36,293 bases of DNA, taken from positions 1 to 36,293 of the forward strand of contig JBQNAL010000018.1 in the NCBI GenBank assembly GCA_052170475.1. Reading direction: 5' to 3'. Numbering within the stretch: position 1 is the stretch's first letter; every line of letters begins with the position of its first letter. The notes beneath the pieces were generated by a model that ran no database searches, was not told the origin of the DNA, and saw only the letters and a program-made list of their open reading frames with translations. The stretch is from CAJPQU01 sp052170475 (GTDB lineage: Bacteria > Bacillota > Negativicutes > Selenomonadales > Selenomonadaceae). A program made the translations under genes and the position numbers. This document shows, one piece after another, positions 15,789 to 23,009 of this stretch.

Positions 15789-16468
15789 CGTTGTTTCGCC
15801 TCCAATGCCGCGATCTCTTCTCTACATGTCTGATATGCTTCTCGTGCCATCGCAGTGGGACTTTTCTCCATGCCCGCCGCCATGCGACGCGCCTTGATGA
15901 GTAAACCTTCCACGTGCCTTCGCAAAAGCGGCGGTTTATCTGCCCAAAGACATGGGCCGATGAGGAGAAGCCCACGTTCCGGTAGCGGCGCAGCCCCTGG
16001 CTCTGCCGCTAGGATCTCGTAGAGACGGCCATCCACCTCGGCCAAGGTCTCCGCAGTCAAGTGCCACCCGTGTTCATAGAGCCAACGGCGCAAGTGTGGC
16101 ACATCGTTCATGGGCTGGAGGATGAGCCGCCGCAATCCGCTCAATACCTCCGGCGCAGCCGCTAAGATGGAGGCGATGAGTGCGCCGCCCATCCCAGCGA
16201 TGCAGACGACCTCTACTTCCCCCGGCGCCAAGACAGATAAACCGTCCCCCTGCCGCACGGGAATCTCCTCCGCTAGGCCGGCCGCCGCAAGCGTCCGCTG
16301 TGCTGCCTGACAAGGCCCCTCATGTTTATCCGCGGCGATCATGCGCGACACTTTGCCCGAGCGCCAAAGCGCGATCGCCAAATAGGCGTGATCCGAGCCA
16401 ATATCCGCCGCTCGGCACATGGGCGGAACCAGTGCCGCCACAGCGTTAAGCCGGGCATCTAGCCCCAT
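15782..16468 (-). CDS. trmK: tRNA (adenine-22-N1)-methyltransferase TrmK
   Basis: A 228-residue Rossmann methyltransferase of COG2384 that makes m1A at position 22 of tRNA. Near the N terminus are LDARLNAVAALV and the SAM-binding motif ADIGSDHAYLAI (21-32). The catalytic-face motif VCIAGMGGALIASI sits at about 88-101, followed by LILQPMND. The C-terminal 50 or so residues form the helical extension typical of the family. It precedes nif3 with a seven-base overlap. In many Firmicutes rpoD lies upstream; here a tRNA-Asn unit with its own terminator does. Confidence 0.94.
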   Translation of the reverse strand: MGLDARLNAVAALVPPMCRAADIGSDHAYLAIALWRSGKVSRMIAADKHEGPCQAAQRTLAAAGLAEEIPVRQGDGLSVLAPGEVEVVCIAGMGGALIASILAAAPEVLSGLRRLILQPMNDVPHLRRWLYEHGWHLTAETLAEVDGRLYEILAAEPGAAPLPERGLLLIGPCLWADKPPLLRRHVEGLLIKARRMAAGMEKSPTAMAREAYQTCREEIAALEAKQRW

Positions 16469-16524
16469 GACGCGCCCCCTTTCCCCGTACTTTCTTCCCC
16501 CACATCGTTCGCGTATAGGTTCAA

Positions 16525-16556
16525 CAAAAAAGAGCCGTCTCCAATAAAGACAGCTC
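16525..16556 (-). terminator. intrinsic terminator of tRNA-Asn
   Basis: On the minus strand a 9-bp stem (16556-16548 with 16540-16532, one G-U pair) around a 7-base loop is followed by TTTTTT. It lies 14 bases beyond the tRNA 3' end and isolates the tRNA from trmK. Confidence 0.9.
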
Positions 16557-16569
16557 CTATCTCCCTAAA

Positions 16570-16645
16570 TGGCTCCTTGAGTAGGACTCGAACCTACGAC
16601 CGATCGGTTAACAGCCGATTGCTCTACCAACTGAGCTATCAAGGA
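16570..16645 (-). tRNA. tRNA-Asn (anticodon GTT)
   Basis: A 76-nt cloverleaf with acceptor arms TCCTTGA and TCAAGGA, D arm GCTC/GAGC, anticodon stem ATCGG/CCGAT with loop CTGTTAA (anticodon GTT), T arm GTAGG/CCTAC with TTCGAGT, and an encoded CCA end. All stems pair fully. Confidence 0.98.
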
Positions 16646-16662
16646 ATCTGCCGACGGAAAAC

Positions 16663-16692
16663 ATTATACATCGCGCGGAGCGGTCATGTCAA
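16663..16692 (-). promoter_or_regulatory. consensus sigma-70 promoter of tRNA-Asn
   Basis: On the minus strand, both hexamers are perfect: TTGACA (16692-16687) and TATAAT (16668-16663), with an 18-bp GC-rich spacer. The GC-rich spacer and discriminator resemble stable-RNA promoters under growth-rate control. Confidence 0.9.
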
Positions 16693-16854
16693 ACATTTCT
16701 TTCCCTACGTATGTGCCGGGGCAGAGTCGGGGATGTGTAAAAGGGAATCGGACACGACGCTTCGTCGTATCCAGCCGGACGGATTCCTGAAAAGGTTAAG
16801 CTGATTTTTTTCGCTGATTTTATCAAACAAAGGTGTACGGTGGGGCGTGGCGTA

Positions 16855-16883
16855 TTGAATTTGGTGCGCGGGAACCTTATAAT
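16855..16883 (+). promoter_or_regulatory. sigma-70 promoter of the polysaccharide deacetylase gene
   Basis: TTGAAT (16855-16860) and consensus TATAAT (16878-16883) have a 17-bp spacer and lie about 45 bp before the gene. The remainder of the 282-bp gap from the tRNA (16646-16927) holds only the divergent tRNA promoter. Confidence 0.8.
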
Positions 16884-16927
16884 GGGGAGGGGGTTTACCT
16901 ACATGGCGTGGGAGGTGGCAGTGGAGG

Positions 16928-17758
16928 ATGTATCACGCGATACAGGGAAAGGCTTGGCGTAAGTACCTCATGGCATTGTTCGTCATTTCGCTGTTGGCGT
17001 TCGGGCTCTTGACCCATCAGCGCCTGTCGGCTCGGCAGGGGGGGGACGGCGTGCATGGCGAAAAGATCATTGTGTTGAACTATCACAAAATCGACAACAT
17101 GAATATCTCGCTCTCCGTTCGGCCGGAGGATTTTGAGCGGCAGATGAAATTTTTAGTGGAGCATAATTTTCACACCATTACGCCGCAGGAGATGTATGCG
17201 GCGCTTGTGGAAGGGAAAAAGCTGCCGGAGAACCCGGTACTCATCACCTTGGATGACGGCTATTTAGATAACTACACGAATGCTTATCCCATCTTGAAAA
17301 AATACGGTCTCAAAGCGACGATTTTTGTCATCACCGGCTTTATGGATCGGGGGCAGCCCGGCTACTTTACTTGGGGGCAGGCAGCCGAGATGGAAGCCAG
17401 CGGACTGATCAACATCGAGTCCCACACGGTGACCCATTCCTCGCTGACGGATTTGAACGAGGAGCAGCTCAGGCAGGAGATTACGGCGTCGAAGGCCGAC
17501 ATTGAGCGGCGGTTGGGCAAGCAGGTGGATTTTTTGGCGTATCCCACCGGCACCTACAATCTGCACATCGCCGCCATCGTCAAGGAGGCCGGATATAAAG
17601 GCGCCTTCACCGTGCACTACGGGAACGTGGATCAGAAGAGCAATCTCTACGCTTTGGAGAGGGTTCCCATCTTTCATACAGAGGACACCTACCGTTCGTT
17701 TTTGGAACGAATCCAATATGTTCCCATTTTTGAACGGTTGGGCTGGACGAAGAGCTGA
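16928..17758 (+). CDS. membrane-anchored polysaccharide deacetylase (NodB homology, CE4)
   Basis: A 276-residue protein with an N-terminal signal anchor (about 11-30) and an extracytoplasmic NodB domain. Motif 1 is ITLDDGY (106-112, catalytic base and metal aspartates), motif 2 is SHTVTHSSL (metal ligands His166 and His170), and motif 3 is LAYPTGTYN near 207-215. CE4 enzymes remove N- or O-acetyl groups from glycans such as peptidoglycan or poly-N-acetylglucosamine. The substrate is unknown. The ATG at 16928 follows GGGAGGTGG; a second ATG at 16970 would truncate the anchor. It has its own promoter (16855-16883) and terminator (17799-17828) and sits next to the cell wall cluster. Confidence 0.9.
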   Translation: MYHAIQGKAWRKYLMALFVISLLAFGLLTHQRLSARQGGDGVHGEKIIVLNYHKIDNMNISLSVRPEDFERQMKFLVEHNFHTITPQEMYAALVEGKKLPENPVLITLDDGYLDNYTNAYPILKKYGLKATIFVITGFMDRGQPGYFTWGQAAEMEASGLINIESHTVTHSSLTDLNEEQLRQEITASKADIERRLGKQVDFLAYPTGTYNLHIAAIVKEAGYKGAFTVHYGNVDQKSNLYALERVPIFHTEDTYRSFLERIQYVPIFERLGWTKS

Positions 17759-17798
17759 AAATGTTTGGAAAATGAAAAATAAATCAATGGTCCCTATG

Positions 17799-17828
17799 AC
17801 GCTTCGGAAAATTCCCGAAGCGTTTTTT
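17799..17828 (+). terminator. intrinsic terminator after the deacetylase gene
   Basis: A 9-bp perfect stem (17799-17807 with 17814-17822) around a 6-base loop is followed by a run of T residues to 17828. Confidence 0.92.
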
Positions 17829-18079
17829 GTTTTTATGACACCCTTTTGGTTATGAAACGATAAAAATCAGGATATGGTAGAAGGCGAAATCTCAGATGGA
17901 ATATCTTGTGGAATATGGTTTGGTTTTCATGAGAACAGACATTCTTTTTGGCTCTTGTTCGATAAGAGATATTGCCTAGAAAAATGGGCGGAATTTTATT
18001 TCGGAATAGGTGTTCCCTGGAAAACGGCGATCCATGGCAGGATTTCTTGGGTGGGCGGGGAATAAAAAATAACATAAAA
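17829..18079. other. AT-richer gap upstream of mraZ with no supported gene
   Basis: This 251-bp stretch is clearly richer in A and T than its neighbours. It contains a 63-codon open frame (17874-18065) without a ribosome binding site or recognisable protein, and a short CTCTT/AAGAG hairpin near 17952-17968. I see no RNA gene or terminator in it. It may carry distal control elements for the division cluster or decayed sequence. Confidence 0.5.
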
Positions 18080-18104
18080 GTGGTGATTTGTGGTAGAATG
18101 TGGT
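18080..18104 (+). promoter_or_regulatory. MraZ operator: three GTGGT direct repeats at 10-bp spacing
   Basis: GTGGT occurs at 18080-18084, 18090-18094 and 18100-18104, exactly one helical turn apart. The first copy reads AAAAGTGGTG, matching the AAAGTGG(T/G) box described for MraZ in Mollicutes. MraZ is known to bind tandem short repeats in its own promoter. A fourth GTGGTGA at 18121-18127 overlaps the mraZ ribosome binding site. Confidence 0.82.
18091..18099 (+). promoter_or_regulatory. extended -10 promoter of mraZ inside the operator
   Basis: TGGTAGAAT contains a TGn extension and a TAGAAT -10 hexamer (18094-18099), lying between operator repeats 2 and 3. No good -35 hexamer is found at 16-18 bp, consistent with an extended -10 promoter. 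The same nine bases occur upstream of ftsZ. Confidence 0.65.
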
Positions 18105-18133
18105 GGAAAAGGACACTAAGGTGGTGATGACGG

Positions 18134-18565
18134 ATGTTGATGGGAGAACACGCGCATACGGTAGACGCCAAAGGGCGCGTCATCCTGCCTTCGGAATTTC
18201 GGGAGGAGTTAGGCGAGCGGTTCGTCATCACCCGTGGGCTGGAGACTTGCCTGTGGGTCTTCGGCGAGTCCGAATGGGATACGCTGTCGCGGAAATTGGC
18301 GGCGCTTCCTCTGTCGAAGAAGGAAGTGCGCGATGTCACCCGGTTCTTTTTAGCGGGGGCGCGGATGTTGGAGTGCGATCGGCAGGGGCGGTTCCTCATT
18401 CCCTCCAATCTGCGGGATTATGCTCGCCTCAGTAAGGACGCAGTGTTAAACGGTATGATCAATCGGGTGGAAGTGTGGAGCAAGGCAGAATGGGAGACGT
18501 ACAGCGCCGGTATCCAGCCCAGTGTCACAAACATGGCCGAGGCACTGACGGAGCTGGGGATATGA
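18134..18565 (+). CDS. mraZ: transcriptional regulator MraZ
   Basis: A 143-residue protein with two AbrB-like half domains (about 5-47 and 76-119). They carry the repeated signatures HTVDAKGRVILPSEFR (8-23) and ECDRQGRFLIPSNLR. MraZ forms a ring-shaped oligomer that binds tandem repeats in the dcw promoter and regulates the cluster, including itself. The start at 18134 (ATGTTGATGGGAGAA) gives the common MxMGE N terminus and follows AAGGTGGTGA. The operator at 18080-18104 overlaps its promoter. The stop overlaps rsmH by four bases. Confidence 0.96.
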   Translation: MLMGEHAHTVDAKGRVILPSEFREELGERFVITRGLETCLWVFGESEWDTLSRKLAALPLSKKEVRDVTRFFLAGARMLECDRQGRFLIPSNLRDYARLSKDAVLNGMINRVEVWSKAEWETYSAGIQPSVTNMAEALTELGI

Positions 18566-19518
18566 GCACAGAGGCAGCGTTTCATCACCTCAGCGTGATG
18601 CCGGAGGAGACGGTGGCAGGACTTTTCACTGATCCCGACGGCGTTTATGTGGACTGTACCTTGGGGGGCGGGGGACATGCGGCGCGGCTGGCCGCCCGGC
18701 TCTCTTCGTCGGGGTGCCTCGTGGGGATTGACCAGGATGGGGCGGCCATTGCCGCCGCGTCGGCGCGGCTTTTGGCGGCACCTTGCCGGGTGGAGATTGT
18801 TCGGGAGAACTTTCGTCACTTAGAAGACATTCTTCGAGCGCTGGCGATAGAAGAAGTGCAGGGGGTTCTCTTTGATTTAGGGGTTTCTTCTCCGCAGATC
18901 GACGATGCGGCACGGGGGTTTTCCTACATGCAGGATGCACCGCTCGACATGAGGATGGACGATCGGTCGCCGCTCTCCGCCTACGCCGTGGTAAATGATT
19001 GGCCGGAGGAGGAACTGGCACGGCTTTTTCAGGACTACGGTGAGGAGCGGTGGAGCCGCCGCATCGCGGCGTTTGTCGTCGCCGCCCGCAAGGAAAAGTC
19101 GGTGCGGACGACGGGGGATCTGGTGGACATCATCCATCGCGCCGTCCCGGCGGCGGTGCGAAAAGCGGCGATTGGCCATCCGGCGAAACGGGTCTTTCAG
19201 GCGATTCGCATCGCCGTGAACGATGAGTTGGCGATCTTGGAGGAAGCGTTCCGCACGGCGGTGCGCCATCTAAGACCCGGTGGGCGCATCGCCATCATCA
19301 CGTTTCATTCGTTAGAGGATCGGATTGCCAAGCGCACCTTGCGGGACATGGCGCGCGGCTGCATCTGCCCGCCGGCGCTTCCCGTCTGCGTCTGTCACCA
19401 TCAGCCGGAGATTTGTCTCCTTGGCAAGGCGATCCGCCCCAGTGCGGAGGAAGTGGCGAACAATCCGCGCGCGAAGAGCGCGAAACTCCGCATCGCGGAA
19501 AAGTTGCCGAAGGCATAA
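18562..19518 (+). CDS. rsmH: 16S rRNA (cytosine-1402-N4)-methyltransferase
   Basis: A 318-residue protein, formerly MraW. It begins HHLSVMPEETV and has the SAM-binding motif DCTLGGGGHA (31-40). Further in are LFDLGVSSPQID, RGFSYMQDAPLDMRMD and the C-terminal ITFHSLEDRIAKR. It N4-methylates C1402 in the ribosomal P site. The cysteine- and histidine-containing stretch CICPPALPVCVCHH near 275-290 is normal for Firmicute members. ATG 18562 overlaps the mraZ stop (ATGA). The position directly after mraZ is universal in dcw clusters. Confidence 0.96.
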   Translation: MSTEAAFHHLSVMPEETVAGLFTDPDGVYVDCTLGGGGHAARLAARLSSSGCLVGIDQDGAAIAAASARLLAAPCRVEIVRENFRHLEDILRALAIEEVQGVLFDLGVSSPQIDDAARGFSYMQDAPLDMRMDDRSPLSAYAVVNDWPEEELARLFQDYGEERWSRRIAAFVVAARKEKSVRTTGDLVDIIHRAVPAAVRKAAIGHPAKRVFQAIRIAVNDELAILEEAFRTAVRHLRPGGRIAIITFHSLEDRIAKRTLRDMARGCICPPALPVCVCHHQPEICLLGKAIRPSAEEVANNPRAKSAKLRIAEKLPKA

Positions 19519-19561
19519 GAACAAAGGGGGGCAAACAGCCCCGAGGAGGAGGAGCTTTACG

Positions 19562-19942
19562 ATGCTGGCCAGAGAGTGGCGGGACGAAGAGTTTTACATC
19601 GAAGAGGAAGCAGCGGCCAAGGTGGTGTCTCCTCCTAAACGAGTCGGTCATCCGAAGGTGCGCCCGCACATCAATGCGCATTTGCGCAGTCGGGCGGTCA
19701 TTTTGGTTCTCACGCTGACGGTGGCGATGTCGGTGCTGACGATACGCAGCGGGATCAGCGCTACACAAGGCTACGAGTTGGTGCAGATGCAGCGGGCGGC
19801 GGCGCAGCTCGAGAGGGAAAACCAGCAGCTCGAATTGGACATCGCCCATCTCAAGGCGCCGCAGCGGATTCGCGATATTGCGACGAATGACCTCGGCATG
19901 ATCGTACCCAAGGACGTTTACTTCGCCGCCGGGAAGCAGTAA
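19562..19942 (+). CDS. ftsL: cell division protein FtsL-like
   Basis: A 126-residue bitopic protein. An acidic then basic cytoplasmic tail (1-43) leads to one membrane segment (44-61) and an extracytoplasmic coiled coil. The coiled coil contains LVQMQRAAAQLERENQQLELDI (73-94) and ends in a conserved APQRIRDIATNDLGM-type block. FtsL joins FtsB/DivIC and FtsQ to activate septal peptidoglycan synthesis. Identification rests on topology, size and its place after rsmH, since FtsL sequences diverge. GAGGAGGAGGAG lies before the ATG. A strong terminator begins at the stop codon, and no ftsI/pbp follows. Confidence 0.85.
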   Translation: MLAREWRDEEFYIEEEAAAKVVSPPKRVGHPKVRPHINAHLRSRAVILVLTLTVAMSVLTIRSGISATQGYELVQMQRAAAQLERENQQLELDIAHLKAPQRIRDIATNDLGMIVPKDVYFAAGKQ

Positions 19943-19972
19943 AAAGGGTGCTGCCACGGCAGCACCCTTTTT
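19941..19972 (+). terminator. strong intrinsic terminator between ftsL and murE
   Basis: A GC-rich 10-bp stem (19946-19955 with 19958-19967) is flanked by five A and five T residues and overlaps the ftsL stop codon. As the last closing pair must open, the loop is CACG. It splits the division cluster into two transcription units. Confidence 0.93.
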
Positions 19973-20091
19973 GCGGTTTTCTCTTGACGGTGTTTTTTGG
20001 ACGATGGCGCGTGCAGCATAGGGACGTGCTTGGATGCAGCTTTGCGGTGCATGGGGAAGCGATTTTTCTTGTCGGGACAGGGGGATACAGG

Positions 20092-21576
20092 ATGAGAAAG
20101 AAACTGAAAACATTGGCGGCGCTGGTGGAGGGGGCGGTGATCACCGGCGATCCCGATACGATTTTGGCCGATCTTGTACAGGATTCGCGGGAGGTGCGCC
20201 GAGGCGCGATGTTCGTGGCGATGGACGGCGCACACGTCGATGGACACGCCTTTATTCCCGCCGCCGTAAAAAAGGGGGCGGCGGCGATCCTGACGGAACG
20301 GGAGATCGACCCCTTGCCTGGGGTGGCGGTTCTCCGTGTCCCTTCTTTGGAGGCAGCGCTGCCCATCCTCGTTCCGTTTTTTTGGGATTACCCGGGGCGT
20401 ACGCTGCGTTTGATCGGCATCACTGGCACCAATGGAAAGACTACCACCAGTTATCTGATCCGCGCGATTTTGCGAGAAGCAGGGAAAAAGACGGGGTTGA
20501 TCGGCACGATTCAGACGCTGATTGAGGACGAGAAGATCCCTGCGCACAACACGACGCCGAATGTGGTCGATCTCCAGCGCCTTTTGGCGCGCATGGTGGA
20601 GGAGGGCATGGCATACGCCGTGATGGAGGTTTCGTCCCATGCCCTTGACCAAAACCGCGTGGCTGGCTGTGCATTCGATACGGCGGTGTTTACGAATCTG
20701 ACACAAGATCATTTGGATTATCATGGTACGATGGAGAACTATCGCGCCGCGAAGGAGAAGCTGTTTCGCTCGTTGACGGCGGGGGAAAAGCCGGGAAAGA
20801 CGGCGGTGGTCAATGTGGACGATCCGGCCGGCGCCTCCATGCTGGCGGCGGCCGAGGCAGATCACATCACCTACGCCGTAGCGGCGGAGGATGCGGATCT
20901 TCGTGCGGTGGCGGTGCGCCTTTTCGCCAGCGGCGCGGATTTTGCCGTACAGGGAGGCTTTGGTCGGCTGAAGCTGCACCTCAAGGTTACCGGCCTCTTT
21001 AATGTTTATAACGTGTTGGGCGCGGTGGGGGCGGCGCTGGCGGAAAATATTCCGCTGTCGGCCGTCGAAAAGGCGCTGGCGGAGTTCCCTGGCGTGCCGG
21101 GGCGCTTTGAACTGGTGGACTGTGGACAGCCCTTCGCCGTGGTCGTGGATTACGCGCACACGCCGGACGGCTTGGAAAATATTTTGAAGGCGGCGCGGCA
21201 GATCACATCGCATCACATCATTACCGTCTTTGGCTGCGGCGGCGATCGGGATAAGACGAAGCGCCCCCTTATGGGACGGATTGCCGCCGCGCTGTCGGAT
21301 GCCGTCATCGTGACCTCGGACAATCCCCGAAGCGAAGACCCGTCGGTGATCGTGGAGGAAGTGATGGCGGGGGTCAGGGAGACCATCGGCGTCAAGGCGG
21401 TGGAAGCCATCCTCGAGCGGCGGGAGGCCATCTTTGTGGCCATCGCCATGGCACAGCCCGGGGATACGGTCGTCATCGCGGGGAAAGGTCATGAGGATTA
21501 CCAGATTCTAAAGGAGGAGACTATCCATTTCGACGATCGGGAGGTTGCCCGGGAAGCGTTGGGAGGGATGGTCTGA
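20092..21576 (+). CDS. murE: UDP-MurNAc-L-Ala-D-Glu:2,6-diaminopimelate ligase
   Basis: A 494-residue Mur ligase that adds the third stem residue in the cytoplasm. The N-terminal UDP-binding domain is followed by the ATP loop TGTNGKTTT (111-119), the central domain with VSSHAL and TNLTQDHLDYHGTMENY (201-217), and the C-terminal domain. DNPRSEDP at 410-417 is the motif that selects meso-diaminopimelate over lysine, so the cell wall is DAP-type. ATG 20092 follows AGGGGGATACAGG. An earlier in-frame start at 19948 lies inside the terminator and is rejected. The 149 bp upstream hold the terminator and no clear promoter, although a TTGACG at 19984 is a candidate -35. The stop overlaps murF by one base (TGATG). 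Confidence 0.96.
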   Translation: MRKKLKTLAALVEGAVITGDPDTILADLVQDSREVRRGAMFVAMDGAHVDGHAFIPAAVKKGAAAILTEREIDPLPGVAVLRVPSLEAALPILVPFFWDYPGRTLRLIGITGTNGKTTTSYLIRAILREAGKKTGLIGTIQTLIEDEKIPAHNTTPNVVDLQRLLARMVEEGMAYAVMEVSSHALDQNRVAGCAFDTAVFTNLTQDHLDYHGTMENYRAAKEKLFRSLTAGEKPGKTAVVNVDDPAGASMLAAAEADHITYAVAAEDADLRAVAVRLFASGADFAVQGGFGRLKLHLKVTGLFNVYNVLGAVGAALAENIPLSAVEKALAEFPGVPGRFELVDCGQPFAVVVDYAHTPDGLENILKAARQITSHHIITVFGCGGDRDKTKRPLMGRIAAALSDAVIVTSDNPRSEDPSVIVEEVMAGVRETIGVKAVEAILERREAIFVAIAMAQPGDTVVIAGKGHEDYQILKEETIHFDDREVAREALGGMV

Positions 21577-22949
21577 TGGCGGATTTTTCCTTAGATGAAG
21601 TGATGCGGGCGACGGGGGCGGCGGTGGAACATGAGGAAAAGGTGCATTTTTCTTCCGTCGAAACGGATACGCGACGGATCGTTCCCGGGGCGCTCTTTGT
21701 GGCGCTGCGCGGCGAACGGTTCAAGGGGGAGGATTTTGCTGGCGACGCGGTGAAAAAAGGCGCGGCGGGGGTGTTGGTGAGCGAACGCGCCGCCGCGGAA
21801 TCCCTTGGAGAGCTTTCGGTACCCGTCCTGCGAGTTTCCGATACGTTATCCGCATATCAGGCGTTAGCCCACGCTTGGCGGATGAAGTTTTCGCTTCCCG
21901 TCGTCGCGATTACCGGCTCCAACGGGAAGACCACGACGAAGGATTTGACGGCGTCGGTGTTAGGCGCGGCGTGGCCGGTACTCAAGACAGAGGCGAACTT
22001 CAATAACGAGGTGGGGCTACCCCTGACGCTTTTGCAGCTGACCGCCGCGCACCGGGCAGCGGTGGTGGAGATCGGCATGAGGGGCCTTGGGCAGATCGCT
22101 GCGTTAGCGCCCGTGGCCGCGCCCTCCATCGGCGTGGTGACAAATGTGGGCGAGACGCACATCGAGCTGTTGGGGACGGTGGAGAATATCGCGCGCGCCA
22201 AGGGGGAATTGGTGGAAGCGATTCCGTCCGGCGGTACGGTGGTCTTAAACGCCGACGATCCCCGTGTGGCGGCCATGGTCAACCTGTGTCGAGCGGGGGT
22301 TCGCGTGGTGACGTTTGGCATCGAGAAGGACGCGGTTGTGCGCGGGGTTGATCTTGCCACTGCGGGGGGATCCACGCGCTTTTGCGCTTCCTTTGACGGC
22401 GGGGCGCGCGTGGCCTTCACGCTTCCCTTAGCGGGACGCCACAATGTTTACAACGCGCTGGCGGCGCTGGCCGTTGGCTGGGTGCTGGGGGTATCCCCCG
22501 ACGCCATGCGGTCAGGATTGGCACAGGCTGAGGTCACGGGACAGCGGGTCGAGTGTTACGAAAAAAGCGGCTGTACCATCATTAACGACGCCTATAATGC
22601 GAGCCCTGCGTCGATGGCGGCGGCGCTGACGACCTTGGCCGAGACGGCGCGGGGGCGTCGGGTGGCGGTCTTAGGGGATATGTTGGAATTGGGTGCCATC
22701 GCAAGAGAGGCACATCGTCGGGTGGGAGAAGAGGCGGCCGCCGCCGGGGTGGCGCTGCTCTTGACTTGCGGGGTGCTCGGGCAGGAGATCGCGGTCGCCG
22801 CGCGGGCGGCCGGGGTGAGCGAGGTTCACGCGTGCAGATCCCATGAGGAGGCGGGGACGCTTCTGAAAGAAAAGATACAACCGGGGGACACGATCCTCTT
22901 CAAGGGGTCCCACGGGATGCAGATGGATAAACTCATTGATTTCATCTGA
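21576..22949 (+). CDS. murF: UDP-MurNAc-tripeptide:D-Ala-D-Ala ligase
   Basis: A 457-residue Mur ligase that completes the UDP-MurNAc-pentapeptide by attaching D-Ala-D-Ala made by Ddl. The N-terminal domain has SVETDTRRIVPGALFVALRG-type UDP-binding sequence. The ATP loop is ITGSNGKTTTKD (112-123), then EANFNNEVGLPLT and TNVGETHIELLGT, and in the C-terminal domain INDAYNASPASM. It is coupled to murE through a one-base overlap. Its final codons contain a good promoter for the downstream mraY group. Confidence 0.96.
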   Translation: MADFSLDEVMRATGAAVEHEEKVHFSSVETDTRRIVPGALFVALRGERFKGEDFAGDAVKKGAAGVLVSERAAAESLGELSVPVLRVSDTLSAYQALAHAWRMKFSLPVVAITGSNGKTTTKDLTASVLGAAWPVLKTEANFNNEVGLPLTLLQLTAAHRAAVVEIGMRGLGQIAALAPVAAPSIGVVTNVGETHIELLGTVENIARAKGELVEAIPSGGTVVLNADDPRVAAMVNLCRAGVRVVTFGIEKDAVVRGVDLATAGGSTRFCASFDGGARVAFTLPLAGRHNVYNALAALAVGWVLGVSPDAMRSGLAQAEVTGQRVECYEKSGCTIINDAYNASPASMAAALTTLAETARGRRVAVLGDMLELGAIAREAHRRVGEEAAAAGVALLLTCGVLGQEIAVAARAAGVSEVHACRSHEEAGTLLKEKIQPGDTILFKGSHGMQMDKLIDFI

Positions 22950-22965
22950 CGGGAAGGTATATAAT
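22936..22965 (+). promoter_or_regulatory. internal promoter before mraY
   Basis: TTGATT (22936-22941, inside the end of murF) and TATAAT (22960-22965) are separated by 18 bp, 45 bp before mraY. It could drive mraY-murD-murG-murC-ddl independently of murEF. Confidence 0.6.
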
Positions 22966-23009
22966 AATCGTTTGTAGCGACCGATGATTTTGATGTGGGG
23001 GGCGGGAAG

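Noticed and set aside
17874..18065. A 63-codon frame in the AT-rich gap before mraZ
   Set aside because: No ribosome binding site, no recognisable protein features, and an aromatic-rich composition typical of random AT-rich sequence.
19918..21492. A 524-codon open frame on the minus strand opposite murE
   Set aside because: It is antisense to an intact murE with all Mur ligase motifs, has no recognisable domain, and open antisense frames are expected at this GC content.
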